This document shows, piece by piece, positions 55,134 through 64,000 of a DNA stretch of 64,000 nucleotides. Made by a program: the position numbers and the translations under genes. The stretch's first letter is position 1. The number at the start of each line of letters is the position of its first letter. Under the pieces are notes generated by a model that was given only the letters and a program-made list of their open reading frames with translations, was not told where the DNA came from and did no database searches. This DNA comes from an uncultured Jannaschia sp. (lineage in GTDB: Bacteria > Pseudomonadota > Alphaproteobacteria > Rhodobacterales > Rhodobacteraceae). The DNA lies in contig NZ_CANLTR010000013.1 in assembly GCF_947494055.1 (NCBI RefSeq), positions 17,203 through 81,202 of the forward strand. Reading direction: 5' to 3'.

Positions 55134-55391
55134 CGACGAACTATGACCCGCCGGCCGGGGCCCGGCAACGGCGCCGTGCGCGACGAATTTTTTCGGACGC
55201 CGTGACTCCGTGGATCAATGTGTTCGTCTAACGCTGCTCGCGATACCGTCGATTCTGGAGTGCATTCTTTTAACCGGCCTCCTACGTGGCCAGGCGTCTC
55301 GGGGAGCGCCGCATATCAGCCAAGCGAAGGAGATCGCGGAAAGGGTCAAGATGTGGTATGAGTATCCTGTTCAGATTATCGATTACATTGT

Positions 55392-55939
55392 TTGACCTTG
55401 TTTCGAACGCTTTTCCTCCTGGCTCCGTTGTCGCTCGGCACCACGACGTTCGCCAACGCCGCCACGTTCGATGTCTTCAACGCGGGAACTACCATGGCAC
55501 TCGGCAAGTTTGTCGCACCGGTCGAGGGTGGGGCACTGGATTCGGCGACCTTCACCGTCGGGGCGGCACCTTCTCCGTTCTGGGAACCGGTGCCCTGGCG
55601 CCTAGCTACAATGCTGCGGACAACTCGCTTGCCGGACCGGGCGGCTTCGGGTTCGGCGCGGTGTTCAACGCCGCAGCATACGCCACGACCGACGTCAACG
55701 GTGATCCGGTGACATGCGAGGTCGGCGATTGTATCTTCGAGTTCGACGGCATCTTCGATCCCAAGATCCCGGGGGAATGGGCCATACAATACGTTCCGCC
55801 CAGCGATCCGGCGTCGAGCGTCAACATCACCGGCGGCTATTACGAGATCGCCGCGGTGCCCCTGCCGCTTACCGCCCCGGCGCTTGCTTTCGCTCTGGGA
55901 AGCCTCGCGTTGCTGCGCCACCGGCGTACCGGCGATTGA
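55392..55939 (+). pseudogene. VPLPA-CTERM secreted protein, frameshifted
   Basis: Two frames together make one protein of about 182 residues. The first frame gives a signal peptide (LFRTLFLLAPLSLGTTTFANA) and DVFNAGTTMALGKFVAPVEG up to TFTVG. The second frame continues GGTFSVLGTGALAPSYNAADN, and ends with VPLPLTAPALAF, a hydrophobic helix and RHRR. That tail is the VPLPA-CTERM sorting signal of Rhodobacterales, removed by a rhomboid/exosortase-like enzyme. The switch lies in a G-run at 55560-55563; adding one G restores a single frame. The start is uncertain: a TTG at 55392, or an ATG at 55358 if a second shift exists. Sequencing error or phase variation are alternatives to decay. Confidence 0.7.
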
Positions 55940-56202
55940 CGAGGTCTCCGCGCGCGCCCTGAGCCTGCACGGGCGGGGCGGGGCGGGGCGCGCGCGACGT
56001 GTCACGGCCCGCTTGATGGACCTGTCCGAAAGGTCTATTCCGCGCGCCATGTCCGACACCGCGCCCGTCAGCATCGATCTGTGCGATCACGCCCGCCTGC
56101 GGGAGCGGTTCTTCGGCGCGTCGCGTTCCGTTCTCGCCCGGCGCCGAACCCGATCGCCCGCCCGACGATCCTGACACGACCACATCATCCGGGAGAGGAC
56201 GC

Positions 56203-57606
<1,404 letters not shown>

Positions 57607-57615
57607 CAGGCGGGC

Positions 57616-57646
57616 GGCGACCGGAGGCCCGAGCCTTCCGGTCGCC
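57616..57646. terminator. Bidirectional terminator between leuC and the RTX gene
   Basis: A near-perfect stem of more than ten bases (GGCGACCGGAGG / CCTTCCGGTCGCC with one G-T pair) fills most of the 48-base gap between two convergent genes. It would end both transcripts. Confidence 0.7.
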
Positions 57647-57654
57647 CGGGAACC

Positions 57655-58977
57655 TCAGCTTTCGTAGAAGCTGATCTCCACGTCGTTTCGAAGCTCGTTC
57701 TCGGTCAAGCCGTAGAAGCGGATCGTGTGCTCGTTGATGATCAGATCGGCATATGCCCCGTCGTCATCGCCGGATCCCAAGCGTATCGAATTGATCTCGG
57801 CATTGGTCGCATCGGCGATCGCAATGACGTCGCTGTCGACGTCAAAATCTTCGATCACGTCCAGCTCGTCGGAACGCCGCTCGACGAAGAAGAACGCATC
57901 CGCACCCGCTCCGCCATTCATGCGGTCGTCGCCGCGATCATCGTAGAGCAGGTCGGAACCGCCACCGGCGCGGATGATGTCGTCGGACCGACCGCCGTAG
58001 AGAACGTCGTCGCCGCCACCCCCGACCAGCAGATCGCTGCCGCCCCCTCCGAGCAGAAGGTCGTTTCCGCCCCCGCCGAACAGGCGGTCCTTGCCCCCGC
58101 CGCCCGTGAGACCGTCATCGCCGCTGCCGCCGAACAAGTTGTCGGCGCCGCCATTGCCCGACAGAGCATCCTGCCCCTTGTTTCCGTAGAGGACGTCAGC
58201 GCCCTTGCCGCCGGACAAAGCGTCGTACTGATTGCCTCCGACGAGCGTGTCGTTGCCGTCGAGACCAGAAAGGACGTCCTTGCCGCTGCCGCTTATGAGC
58301 CGGTCATCGCCGTCACCGCCGAAGAGCGTGTCGGCCCCGCCGCCCCCGAGAAGCCTGTCGTTCCCCGACCCGCCGTCGAGTTGGTCATCGCCCGAACCAC
58401 CGTTTAGGACGTCGCGACCGTTGTGCCCGTCGAGAATGTCGGCACCCGCGCCGCCCTTGATCGTGTCGCCGCCGCCCTGCCCGCGAAGAACGTCGTCGCC
58501 GCCGCCGCCCTTGAGCAGATCGCGCCCGCCGCCGCCTTTGAGAAAGTCATCGGCAGCGCCTCCGGCCAGATTGTCCGCGCCGCCATTGCCGAGAAGCCTG
58601 TCCTCCCCGCCGCCGCCGCGCAACGTGTCATCCCCGCCCTGACCTTTCAGGATATCGTCGCCACCACGACCGAGCAGCCGGTCGTCGCCTTTCCGACCCT
58701 CCAGCACGTCATCCTCCGCCCCACCGACGAGGCGGTCCGCGTCGCGCGTTCCGGTCTCGTACACCATGGACGAGACGGCCGCGGGCGGTAACGCGGACGG
58801 TGCGAACGATATGTATTCGGACCCATGGCCGGTCAACTGCGGGACGTACGGTGCCGTCACGCGCAGCGGCGCTTCGATCTCGGCCATCACGGGCGTGATC
58901 GGTGTATAGAGAATCTCGTTCGTACGACCGGTCGGGCCGTCGAGATAGGTCAATGTCTTCAAGGAAGAATCGGTCAT
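57655..58977 (-). CDS. RTX calcium-binding repeat protein (no catalytic domain)
   Basis: A 440-residue protein. About residues 85-365 are 31 consecutive nonapeptides of the form GGxGxDxLx (for example GGGGDDVLR, GGSGNDRLL, GGGGADTLF), with almost no interruption. These wind into a calcium-bound beta-roll. The N-terminal 80 residues (LTYLDGPTGRTNEILYTP) have no signal peptide and no known domain. The C-terminal 80 residues end HTIRFYGLTENELRNDVEI, as expected of a type I secretion signal domain. No enzyme domain is present, so it may be a surface or matrix protein. The T1SS genes are not in the window. Confidence 0.88.
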   Translation of the reverse strand: MTDSSLKTLTYLDGPTGRTNEILYTPITPVMAEIEAPLRVTAPYVPQLTGHGSEYISFAPSALPPAAVSSMVYETGTRDADRLVGGAEDDVLEGRKGDDRLLGRGGDDILKGQGGDDTLRGGGGEDRLLGNGGADNLAGGAADDFLKGGGGRDLLKGGGGDDVLRGQGGGDTIKGGAGADILDGHNGRDVLNGGSGDDQLDGGSGNDRLLGGGGADTLFGGDGDDRLISGSGKDVLSGLDGNDTLVGGNQYDALSGGKGADVLYGNKGQDALSGNGGADNLFGGSGDDGLTGGGGKDRLFGGGGNDLLLGGGGSDLLVGGGGDDVLYGGRSDDIIRAGGGSDLLYDDRGDDRMNGGAGADAFFFVERRSDELDVIEDFDVDSDVIAIADATNAEINSIRLGSGDDDGAYADLIINEHTIRFYGLTENELRNDVEISFYES

Positions 58978-59152
58978 ATCTAGCCTATGTTCAAATGACC
59001 GCTTTTTAGGCGACGGCGCCTCGGAAGTGTATAAAAATCTAGGAAACGGTTAAGGGCACCGTCACCCTGCGCATGACAATCGACCGCTTTCGGCCTGGCG
59101 AATATTTTCGTGCCGATCCGTCCCGCGACGACGGCGGATGTGCATCCGAGGA

Positions 59153-59171
59153 GCTCTGTTGCCCGGAACGT
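59153..59171 (+). repeat. Left terminal inverted repeat of the IS5-family element
   Basis: GCTCTGTTGCCCGGAACGT; the first ten bases equal those at the opposite end read on the other strand. It lies just past the transposase stop codon. Confidence 0.65.
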
Positions 59172-59668
59172 CAGCAGGCCGGACCGTCCCTTTCCCTCGC
59201 CAAGGTCATCCGACGGGTTGCGTGACCGGGATACCGAACAACGCGACTTCGGCGATGGTAGCCGCTCCACCTCCGCCAGATGGTCCGGCCGAGACGCTTG
59301 ATGGCCCGGAGGGCTTCGTTCCGGCCTGCCGCCCCAGGACTGTCTCTCTTCCACGGCTGCGCGATGCGGCGGGATGGGATGATTGCCTCCGTGCCCCGGT
59401 TCCCGATGGCGTCGCGGCAGCCGCGTGTATCGTAGGCACCGTCCGCCGTGACGGAAACGATCGGTTCGTCCTCGGAGATCTGCGCGAGCAGGTCGGACAG
59501 CACAGGCGCATCGCCCACCCCACTGCCGGTGAACTCGACTGCACGAACTTCCAAGGTCGCCTCGTTCACGGCCAGACGAACCTTGCGCCAAACACGCCTG
59601 CGCTCTCCCCCATGCTTGCGCGCATGCCATTCGTCTTCCCCGCCGACCTTGATGCCCGTGCTGTCCAC

Positions 59669-59709
59669 TGCCCGGCAGGGTCATGCGAAGCATGATCCCG
59701 AGAGGGGAC
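59669..59709 (-). repeat. Palindromic insert 1 in the transposase gene
   Basis: Forty-one bases between the codons for LL and VDSTG of the transposase. On the minus strand it holds a hairpin GATCATGC-TTC-GCATGACC and then CTGCCGGGCAG. It is flanked by GT on both sides, a possible 2-base target duplication. Related to the other two inserts by the order and shape of its two palindromes; orientation is opposite to them. Confidence 0.7.
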
Positions 59710-59894
59710 GAGCAGGTGCAATGGGCCGCCGCTGGCCTGAAAGGGCAGCCGACCGGCCAAGGTCCTCTGCCGTCGGCAGAGCGCTGAAAAATCCGGGACC
59801 GGCCAGTCGAGGTCCGCGAGTTCCAGTAGGCTTGCGACGGTGAAGCTTGCCGAACGATCGCCTGACGAAGCGGCAGGCCAAAAAGAACCTCGAT

Positions 59895-59934
59895 CCATTT
59901 CGGGACATCACTGCGTGATGTCCTGCCGGGCAGT
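59895..59934 (+). repeat. Palindromic insert 2 in the transposase gene
   Basis: Forty bases between the codons for TCLT and (I)EVLFG. On the plus strand it holds the perfect hairpin GACATCAC-TGC-GTGATGTC followed by CTGCCGGGCAG. It matches insert 3 at 33 of 43 aligned positions without gaps. Confidence 0.7.
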
Positions 59935-60030
59935 GGTCAGGCAGGTCTGGATCGCGGCATCGCTGCAGACCGGCGCGCCTCCCCGCTTGCCCGACGGCGC
60001 CGCATGCCAAGGCGTCGACGGATCGAACCA

Positions 60031-60071
60031 ACATTTCGTGACATCGCTGCGCAATGCACTGCCGGTCAGCG
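60031..60071 (+). repeat. Palindromic insert 3 in the transposase gene
   Basis: Forty-one bases between the codons for RGSLTV and WFDPS. Same order as insert 2, but both palindromes have decayed (GACATCGC-TGC-GCAATGCA, then CTGCCGGTCAG), so this is probably the oldest copy. Confidence 0.65.
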
Positions 60072-60201
60072 GACGGTCAGCGATCCACGCTCACGTGGCG
60101 ACGCGTTGTAGGCGGACCAGTTCAGGGTTCGGTAGCGGGCGGGTAGAGGCTTGGACAAGCCGTCCAGCTATGATGCTGGACTCGCGAAGGGGATCACAGG
60201 C

Positions 60202-60220
60202 GAGCTTCGTGCAACAGAGC
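60202..60220 (-). repeat. Right terminal inverted repeat of the IS5-family element
   Basis: Read on the minus strand this is GCTCTGTTGCACGAAGCTC, matching the left end at 14 of 17 positions. It lies about 45 bases upstream of the transposase start. Confidence 0.65.
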
Positions 60221-60222
60221 AG

Positions 60223-60569
60223 CAGACACCTATCGAGCTCGATTGTCCGGCGGACAGAAGCAGCGTGTCGCGATTGCCCGCGCCCTCGCGATGGACCCGG
60301 AGATCCTGCTCTTCGACGAACCGACTTCAGCCCTCGATCCTGAGCTCGTCGGAGAAGTCCTGGGCGTCATCGAGCAACTCGCCGAGGAAGGTCGGACCAT
60401 GCTCCTCGTTTCGCAAGAGATCGGCTTCGCCTACCACGTTGCGAACCGCGTGCTGTTTTTAGCGGAAGGCGGCATCTACGAGAGCGGAACGCCGGACGAG
60501 GTGCTGAAAGATCCGAGGCGTCCGCTTACCCAGAATTTCCTGAACGAGCACAAACGCTTTTATTTTTAG
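60223..60569 (+). pseudogene. Polar amino acid ABC transporter ATPase, 5'-truncated by the IS element
   Basis: Only the C-terminal 115 or so residues remain. They start three bases after the IS end with [20 protein letters not shown], followed by [19 protein letters not shown], the Q/H-switch region [19 protein letters not shown], and [14 protein letters not shown]. This is the second half of a GlnQ/HisP-type ATPase; Walker A and the first 110 residues are gone. The usual THEM-x-FA is SQEIGFAYH here. No permease or binding protein is adjacent. It cannot function. Confidence 0.85.
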
Positions 60570-60701
60570 CTACCGCTCCCACCGGCTATGTGTCCGATTA
60601 TCGATCCGGCCCGCATCCCTCAGGTGCAGAACGGGCCCAAATCAAGCCGGAAAGGGACAGTGCTCGCCGCTGCCCCGAGCTTCTGTGTGAGAAAGGGAGA
60701 C

Positions 60702-62627
60702 ATGATCCGTAAGTTCTTCATCGCCGCCTGTACCGTCTTTCTTACAGGCATCACGCAACCCTCCGCGCAGGAATCGTCCGAGAAGCACCTGCCGCTCGAT
60801 GGGGTCATTGCGGCGGACGGAAGTTCGGTCGCGTTGAGCTGGTTCGGGACATCGCGCCCGCGTATCGGCGCCGTGACGATCAAACGACGCCGGATCGGCG
60901 AGATCGGCTCCGCAAGTTGGCAGACGATCGCTCCGTCCCTCAATCTGACGATGCGCTTCACGGACGACACTGTTCGGCCGGGGGTCGCTTACGAGTACCA
61001 GGTCATGCGCACGGGTCGCGGAATCATCGACGTGGGGTACTGGGCGACTGGCGTGAACCTGCCCGCGCAAACGGATCGGGGCCATGCCCACGTGATCGTC
61101 GACGAAACCGTCGCCGGTCCGCTCGCGACCCACCTCGCGCGATTCGAGCGAGATCTAGAGGGCGACGGGTGGCAGGTATCGCGCATCGTTGGGCCACGCG
61201 GCGGCGCGACCGGACCCGACGAAACCCTGATGCAGGCGGCGGCACTCAGGGAAACGCTCGCGCTGCGCTACGCAGAGGACCCCTTCGCACGGCACGTTGT
61301 AATCCTGATCGGGCACCTGCCCGTGGTCAAAAGCGGACGTGCGAACCCTGACGGACATGACCCGAAGCCGCATGCCACCGACCTGTTCTACGCGGACATT
61401 GATGGGCAATGGCACATCGACTCCACGGGTGCCCTTCGAGACAACCGGGTACCCGGCAACTTCATCGAGATGCAGGTCGGACGGATCGACTTCTCGAACG
61501 TGAGCGGTAACGATTCGGCCCGCGAACTCCATTTGCTGCGAGCGTATCTCGACAAGAACCATCATTGGCGTCACGGGCTTCTGGGGGATCTGCGACGCGC
61601 CTACGGCTCCGGCGAACGGCTCTTGGGGGAGGTGTATGGCCTTCGCAACATCGTCGGCCCGGACGCAGTTACGGAAGGCGGCCACCACGACGTTGGGGAG
61701 GAGAGGCCGTGGCTCTGGGGGGTCGACTTCGGTGACTGGAACGGCGGCCGATACGCGCAACGCTATGCCAACAAGGCGATCTTCGCGCTCAACTTTGGCA
61801 GCGGCAAGCAGAATTTCGATGCCCCCTCCAATGCGATGACAGCCCTGCTGGCACAACCGTGGTACCCTATCGCGGTCGGTTGGGGCGGACGGCCCGCCTG
61901 GTGGCTTCACCACATGGCGCTCGGGGGTACGATCGGCGACGTCCACATGCGGACCGTGAACAACGGCGTCGCCACGCTGCCTTACCGCGACACGATGGAA
62001 TACTTCCCGACAGGCCAGTACCTTTGGCGCAACCCGATCTGGGTCAATCTGCTGGGCGATCCGACGACGCATGGCTTCGTGCTCGCGCCCGCTACCCGAG
62101 TGCAGGTCGTCCCGGATGCGCAGGGCGTGACCGTCTCGTGGATGCCGTCCGTTGACCCGGACGTCATTGGCTACAGGGTCTATCGCAAGCAGGGCGACGA
62201 CGGGTTTCAGCTCCTGAGTGGCCAGAATTCCGTGACGGCGTCCGAATTCCACGATCCGTCTCCAAAACCGGGCGCCCGCTACATGGTGCGGGCATACGGG
62301 CTGAAGCAGGTCCATGCGGGATCCTTCCATACCCTGTCCCAAGGAAGTTTCGCCGAAATCGCGATGCCCTCGCTCCGGGCGGAGGATATGCAGATCACCG
62401 GTCGCGCGGACGAGACCCTGATTCTGCCCCAGATGTTCAGCCAACCGGAAGACGGAACGATCCACGCCTTCATCGCTGGTCCTGAACAGGGGGACCTCTT
62501 TCATGACGGTGCAAACTGGCATTACACCCCGCCAGCTGGGTTTACGGGAGAAGTGAGACTGCGGTTTTCGGTATCCAATGCCCTCCAAACCGACGAAGGA
62601 CTACTCACGATCTTGATCGCTGCGTAG
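60702..62627 (+). CDS. Secreted gingipain-like (C25-fold) protein with fibronectin III domain
   Basis: A 641-residue exported protein (signal FFIAACTVFLTGITQPSAQ; ATG at 60702 with AAGGGAGA upstream). An N-terminal Ig/FN3-like domain is followed by a region of about residues 120-470 that resembles peptidase family C25: VVILIGHLPVVKSG, PHATDLFYADIDGQW, NFIEMQVGRIDFSN and the closing WVNLLGDPTTHGFVLAP. I see no convincing catalytic Cys, so it may be a non-enzymatic relative. A FN3 domain follows (VTVSWMPSVDPDVIGYRVYRK), then an Ig/cadherin-like end (WHYTPPAGFTGEVRLRFSV). Composition is slightly less GC-biased than the core genes. Function unknown; surface or matrix role likely. Confidence 0.65.
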   Translation: MIRKFFIAACTVFLTGITQPSAQESSEKHLPLDGVIAADGSSVALSWFGTSRPRIGAVTIKRRRIGEIGSASWQTIAPSLNLTMRFTDDTVRPGVAYEYQVMRTGRGIIDVGYWATGVNLPAQTDRGHAHVIVDETVAGPLATHLARFERDLEGDGWQVSRIVGPRGGATGPDETLMQAAALRETLALRYAEDPFARHVVILIGHLPVVKSGRANPDGHDPKPHATDLFYADIDGQWHIDSTGALRDNRVPGNFIEMQVGRIDFSNVSGNDSARELHLLRAYLDKNHHWRHGLLGDLRRAYGSGERLLGEVYGLRNIVGPDAVTEGGHHDVGEERPWLWGVDFGDWNGGRYAQRYANKAIFALNFGSGKQNFDAPSNAMTALLAQPWYPIAVGWGGRPAWWLHHMALGGTIGDVHMRTVNNGVATLPYRDTMEYFPTGQYLWRNPIWVNLLGDPTTHGFVLAPATRVQVVPDAQGVTVSWMPSVDPDVIGYRVYRKQGDDGFQLLSGQNSVTASEFHDPSPKPGARYMVRAYGLKQVHAGSFHTLSQGSFAEIAMPSLRAEDMQITGRADETLILPQMFSQPEDGTIHAFIAGPEQGDLFHDGANWHYTPPAGFTGEVRLRFSVSNALQTDEGLLTILIAA

Positions 62628-62659
62628 GTCTCGTCAGGACGCAACACGCCGTGTGAATC

Positions 62660-62749
62660 ATGATCTCTCTTCCTGACAACTGGGCGCTGACCGAAATTCT
62701 GATTTTGGTGGCAGTGACCGTGATCATGGGAGTTTCAGTTTTCGAATGA
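62660..62749 (+). CDS. 29-residue putative membrane peptide
   Basis: An open frame MISLPDNWALTEILILVAV, then TVIMGVSVFE, ending in TGA that overlaps the ATG of the next gene (ATGA). It has one hydrophobic helix of about 17 residues and a short polar N-terminus. The coupling to the thioredoxin-fold gene and its location right after the gingipain-like gene support a real small protein. No recognised family; the start has only a weak ribosome site. Confidence 0.5.
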   Translation: MISLPDNWALTEILILVAVTVIMGVSVFE

Positions 62750-63501
62750 GCAGGTCCAGGGAGCGAAACGACAACCCATCGAGGCGGCGTCTTCTCGTGG
62801 CGGGGATCGGACTGGCCTCGGCCTATGCAGGCCTACGGTATGGCCTGCCGACATTGTCCGAGCGGCTGCACGGCCTGCGGTTCGAACCGCTCGATCAACC
62901 CGCCGGCTTCCGAAGACTGATCTCGAACGGTGGCACGAGCAACGGCAGCTTCGATCCGTTCATAGCCCTCGCGCCAACGGCAGATCGCGTCCGTCCCTCC
63001 TGTCGAGGACTTTTCGAGGACGCCGCTCCGCCCGGCATCGTGCCGGCTGCCTATTTCTCGGACTACAATTGCGCCTATTGCCGAGCTCTCGGTCCCCGTC
63101 TCGAGGCCCTACAGGGAGTTCACGTCACCTTGCACGAACTGCCGCTTCTTGGCGAGGGTTCAACCATTCTGGCCCGCGCCGCGCTCGCCGCAAACTTGCA
63201 GGAAGCCTATTGGCCATTCCACCGAGCCCTGATGAGCACACCCCGCCCCTCGCCGGAGGCAATCATCCCGGTCGCGCTCGACCTCGGCCTTAATCCGGAT
63301 CGTCTGCGGGCGGACATGGATGCGCCGGAGGTCGCCGCCGCGCTGGCCCGCAGCGAAGCGCTGGCCGCCCTGTTCGGTATCTACGCGACGCCGGCGCTCG
63401 TCGTTGGCCGCACCCTAGTCATCGGTGCCGTCGCTGCCGCGACGCTGGATCGGCTGACAGACCAAGAGCTTGCGGACGGGCCCGTGCCCACCTGCGCCTG
63501 A
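62746..63501 (+). CDS. Tat-exported DsbA/DsbG-like thioredoxin-fold protein
   Basis: A 251-residue protein with a twin-arginine signal (SRRRLLVAGIGLASAYAG). The thioredoxin fold carries the redox pair C109-x-x-C112 (SDYNCAYCRALGP) and a cis-proline at about 216 (IYATPALVVG). Helical insert between them fits DsbA-type proteins. It would act as a disulfide oxidase or isomerase in the periplasm. Two more cysteines (SCRG near 86 and the last but one residue) may form a structural bond. It probably serves the exported proteins encoded beside it; that is inference. Confidence 0.82.
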   Translation: MSRSRERNDNPSRRRLLVAGIGLASAYAGLRYGLPTLSERLHGLRFEPLDQPAGFRRLISNGGTSNGSFDPFIALAPTADRVRPSCRGLFEDAAPPGIVPAAYFSDYNCAYCRALGPRLEALQGVHVTLHELPLLGEGSTILARAALAANLQEAYWPFHRALMSTPRPSPEAIIPVALDLGLNPDRLRADMDAPEVAAALARSEALAALFGIYATPALVVGRTLVIGAVAAATLDRLTDQELADGPVPTCA

Positions 63502-63674
63502 AACGTCATTCGAGGCCAAGCTGATTTTCTGCGGCCCTCCCATTGGCGTCCAAAGAGTAGAAACAATTGAAGGAAGACCTCTTCTGATAGAGTGTGACCA
63601 CAGGCACGTTTCTGTCTCAATCGGCTGCTTCCTGCACTCTCATCGTATCCGTCCGGCGTGACCGCCGTTGACAT

Positions 63675-64000
63675 TCAGCGTGGCTGCCAATTCCACGGCG
63701 TGAGTTCGTCGATGCGGTTGATCTTGTGATCGGCAATGTGGGCCAGCACCCACGTCAACCAGGCTTCCGGATCGACGCGGTTCATGCGGGCGGTCTCGAT
63801 GAGGGTGTAGGCGATCGCGGCAGCCTTGCCGCCACCTTCCGATCCCATGAAGAGATAATTTTTGCGCCCAAGAGTCAGCGGCCTGATTGACCGCTCACAG
63901 ATGTTGTTGTCCAGCTCGAGCTGGCCGTTTTCGAGGTATGCCCGGGCCTTGGGCATGCGGCCGAGGGCGTAACGAATGGCTTCGGCCAGCTTTGTTTTCC
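63675..64000 (-). CDS. tnpC: IS66-family transposase TnpC, C-terminal part
   Basis: The last 108 codons of an IS66 transposase; the frame stays open to the window edge, so its start lies outside. Family blocks are [39 protein letters not shown] with the catalytic Glu, and [20 protein letters not shown], then [20 protein letters not shown] and the usual TPWNW ending. It looks intact as far as visible. The partner genes tnpA and tnpB and the other end of the element are not in the window. Confidence 0.92.
   Translation of the reverse strand, partial: KTKLAEAIRYALGRMPKARAYLENGQLELDNNICERSIRPLTLGRKNYLFMGSEGGGKAAAIAYTLIETARMNRVDPEAWLTWVLAHIADHKINRIDELTPWNWQPR

Larger units (their letters stand above)
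59206..60158 (-). pseudogene. IS5-family transposase, multiply broken
   Basis: Pieces in different frames line up in order with one IS5-family DDE transposase. From the start: SKPLPARYRTLNWSAYNAS...RGSLTV; WFDPSTPWHAAPSGKR...SDAAIQTCLT; EVLFGLPLRQA; ASLLELADLDWPVPDFSALC...GGPLHLL; VDSTGIKVGGEDEWHARKHGG...VTADGAYDTRGC...RRWSGYHRRSRV; and the end LFGIPVTQPVG. Lesions: 41, 40 and 41 base insertions at 60031-60071, 59895-59934 and 59669-59709; a small indel near 59850; and a deletion of about 55-60 codons after RRSRV that removes the last catalytic Glu region. The start codon is now TTG. The element cannot move by itself. Confidence 0.85.
59153..60220. mobile_element. Degenerate IS5-family insertion sequence
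   Basis: About 1068 bases bounded by inverted repeats: GCTCTGTTGCCCGGAAC at 59153 and GCTCTGTTGCACGAAGC read inwards from 60220 (14 of the first 17 positions match). It encloses one decayed transposase gene on the minus strand. No target duplication can be recognised. It abuts the truncated ABC ATPase, whose 5' half is missing, so insertion was followed or accompanied by a deletion. Three short palindromic sequences have been inserted inside it. Confidence 0.8.

Noticed and set aside
55210..55395. 61-codon frame before the VPLPA gene
   Set aside because: No homology cue or good ribosome site at its first start; a 14-codon frame at 55351 has a fair ribosome site but no support.
56049..56174. 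41-codon frame [20 protein letters not shown] upstream of leuC
   Set aside because: Arg-rich tail and no clear ribosome site; could be real but not supported well enough.
60016..60035. GGTTCGATCC-like tRNA arm on the minus strand
   Set aside because: It is part of the transposase coding sequence (WFDPS) and no cloverleaf fits around it.

Overview
The window is high-GC, densely coded bacterial DNA. Gene content points to a marine member of the Rhodobacterales (Roseobacter/Rhodobacter group). Indicators are a VPLPA-type C-terminal sorting tail, sulfopyruvate decarboxylase next to a sulfopropanediol dehydrogenase of the histidinol-dehydrogenase family, a ChvE-type sugar transporter with an adjacent sugar 1-dehydrogenase, an RTX protein, and the rsfS-rlmH-gpmI-ctpA-rppH and accD-folC blocks. 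This assignment is an inference from families recognised by eye; no database search was possible.

Layout. 1-1.6 kb: C-terminus of an RND efflux pump and a YceI protein. 1.7-9.5 kb: a seven-gene operon with almost every start overlapping the previous stop. It encodes a CDP-alcohol phosphatidyltransferase, a membrane sulfatase/phosphoglycerol-transferase-like enzyme, a flippase-like protein, a THI5/NMT1-type ABC transporter with a fused double permease, and a glycosyltransferase; no pathway is known to me for this set. 9.7-14.2 kb: a two-subunit molybdenum hydroxylase, an acidic secreted protein, and a royal-jelly/yellow-like gene interrupted by an in-frame TGA. 14.3-18.7 kb: an orphan TAXI-type binding protein, a secreted coiled-coil protein, and a lipid kinase overlapping a metallophosphoesterase. 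18.9-23.7 kb: ChvE-GguA-GguB plus L-arabinose/D-galactose 1-dehydrogenase. 23.7-28.3 kb: a carboxylate-amine ligase and a sulfonate unit (HpsN-like dehydrogenase, zinc alcohol dehydrogenase, ComD, ComE) that would oxidise 2,3-dihydroxypropane-1-sulfonate towards sulfoacetaldehyde.

28.5-57.6 kb is mostly conserved chromosome: AEC transporter/FghA/HAD/ornithine-cyclodeaminase-like operon, radC, map, cinA-like, GNAT, OmpA-like, a LysR regulator with a readable promoter and operator, ilvD with two small followers, a CPBP protease, accD-folC, zapE, MFS, gamma-glutamyltransferase, rppH, ctpA, gpmI, rlmH, rsfS, MscS, a frameshifted VPLPA-CTERM gene, and leuC.

57.6-64 kb is accessory DNA: an RTX protein made almost wholly of nonapeptide repeats, a dead IS5-family element that has cut off the front of an amino-acid ABC ATPase gene, a gingipain-like secreted protein, a 29-residue membrane peptide coupled to a Tat-exported thioredoxin-fold protein, and the end of an IS66-family transposase running off the window. 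The most unusual structure is inside the dead IS5 element: three related 40-41-base double-palindrome sequences have each interrupted the same transposase gene at a different site.

No tRNA, rRNA, CRISPR array or known riboswitch was seen. No gene-free stretch exceeds about 300 bases; the gaps at 698-988, 44040-44292, 50901-51182, 55134-55391, 55940-56202 and 58978-59152 hold nothing I can identify beyond the sites listed.
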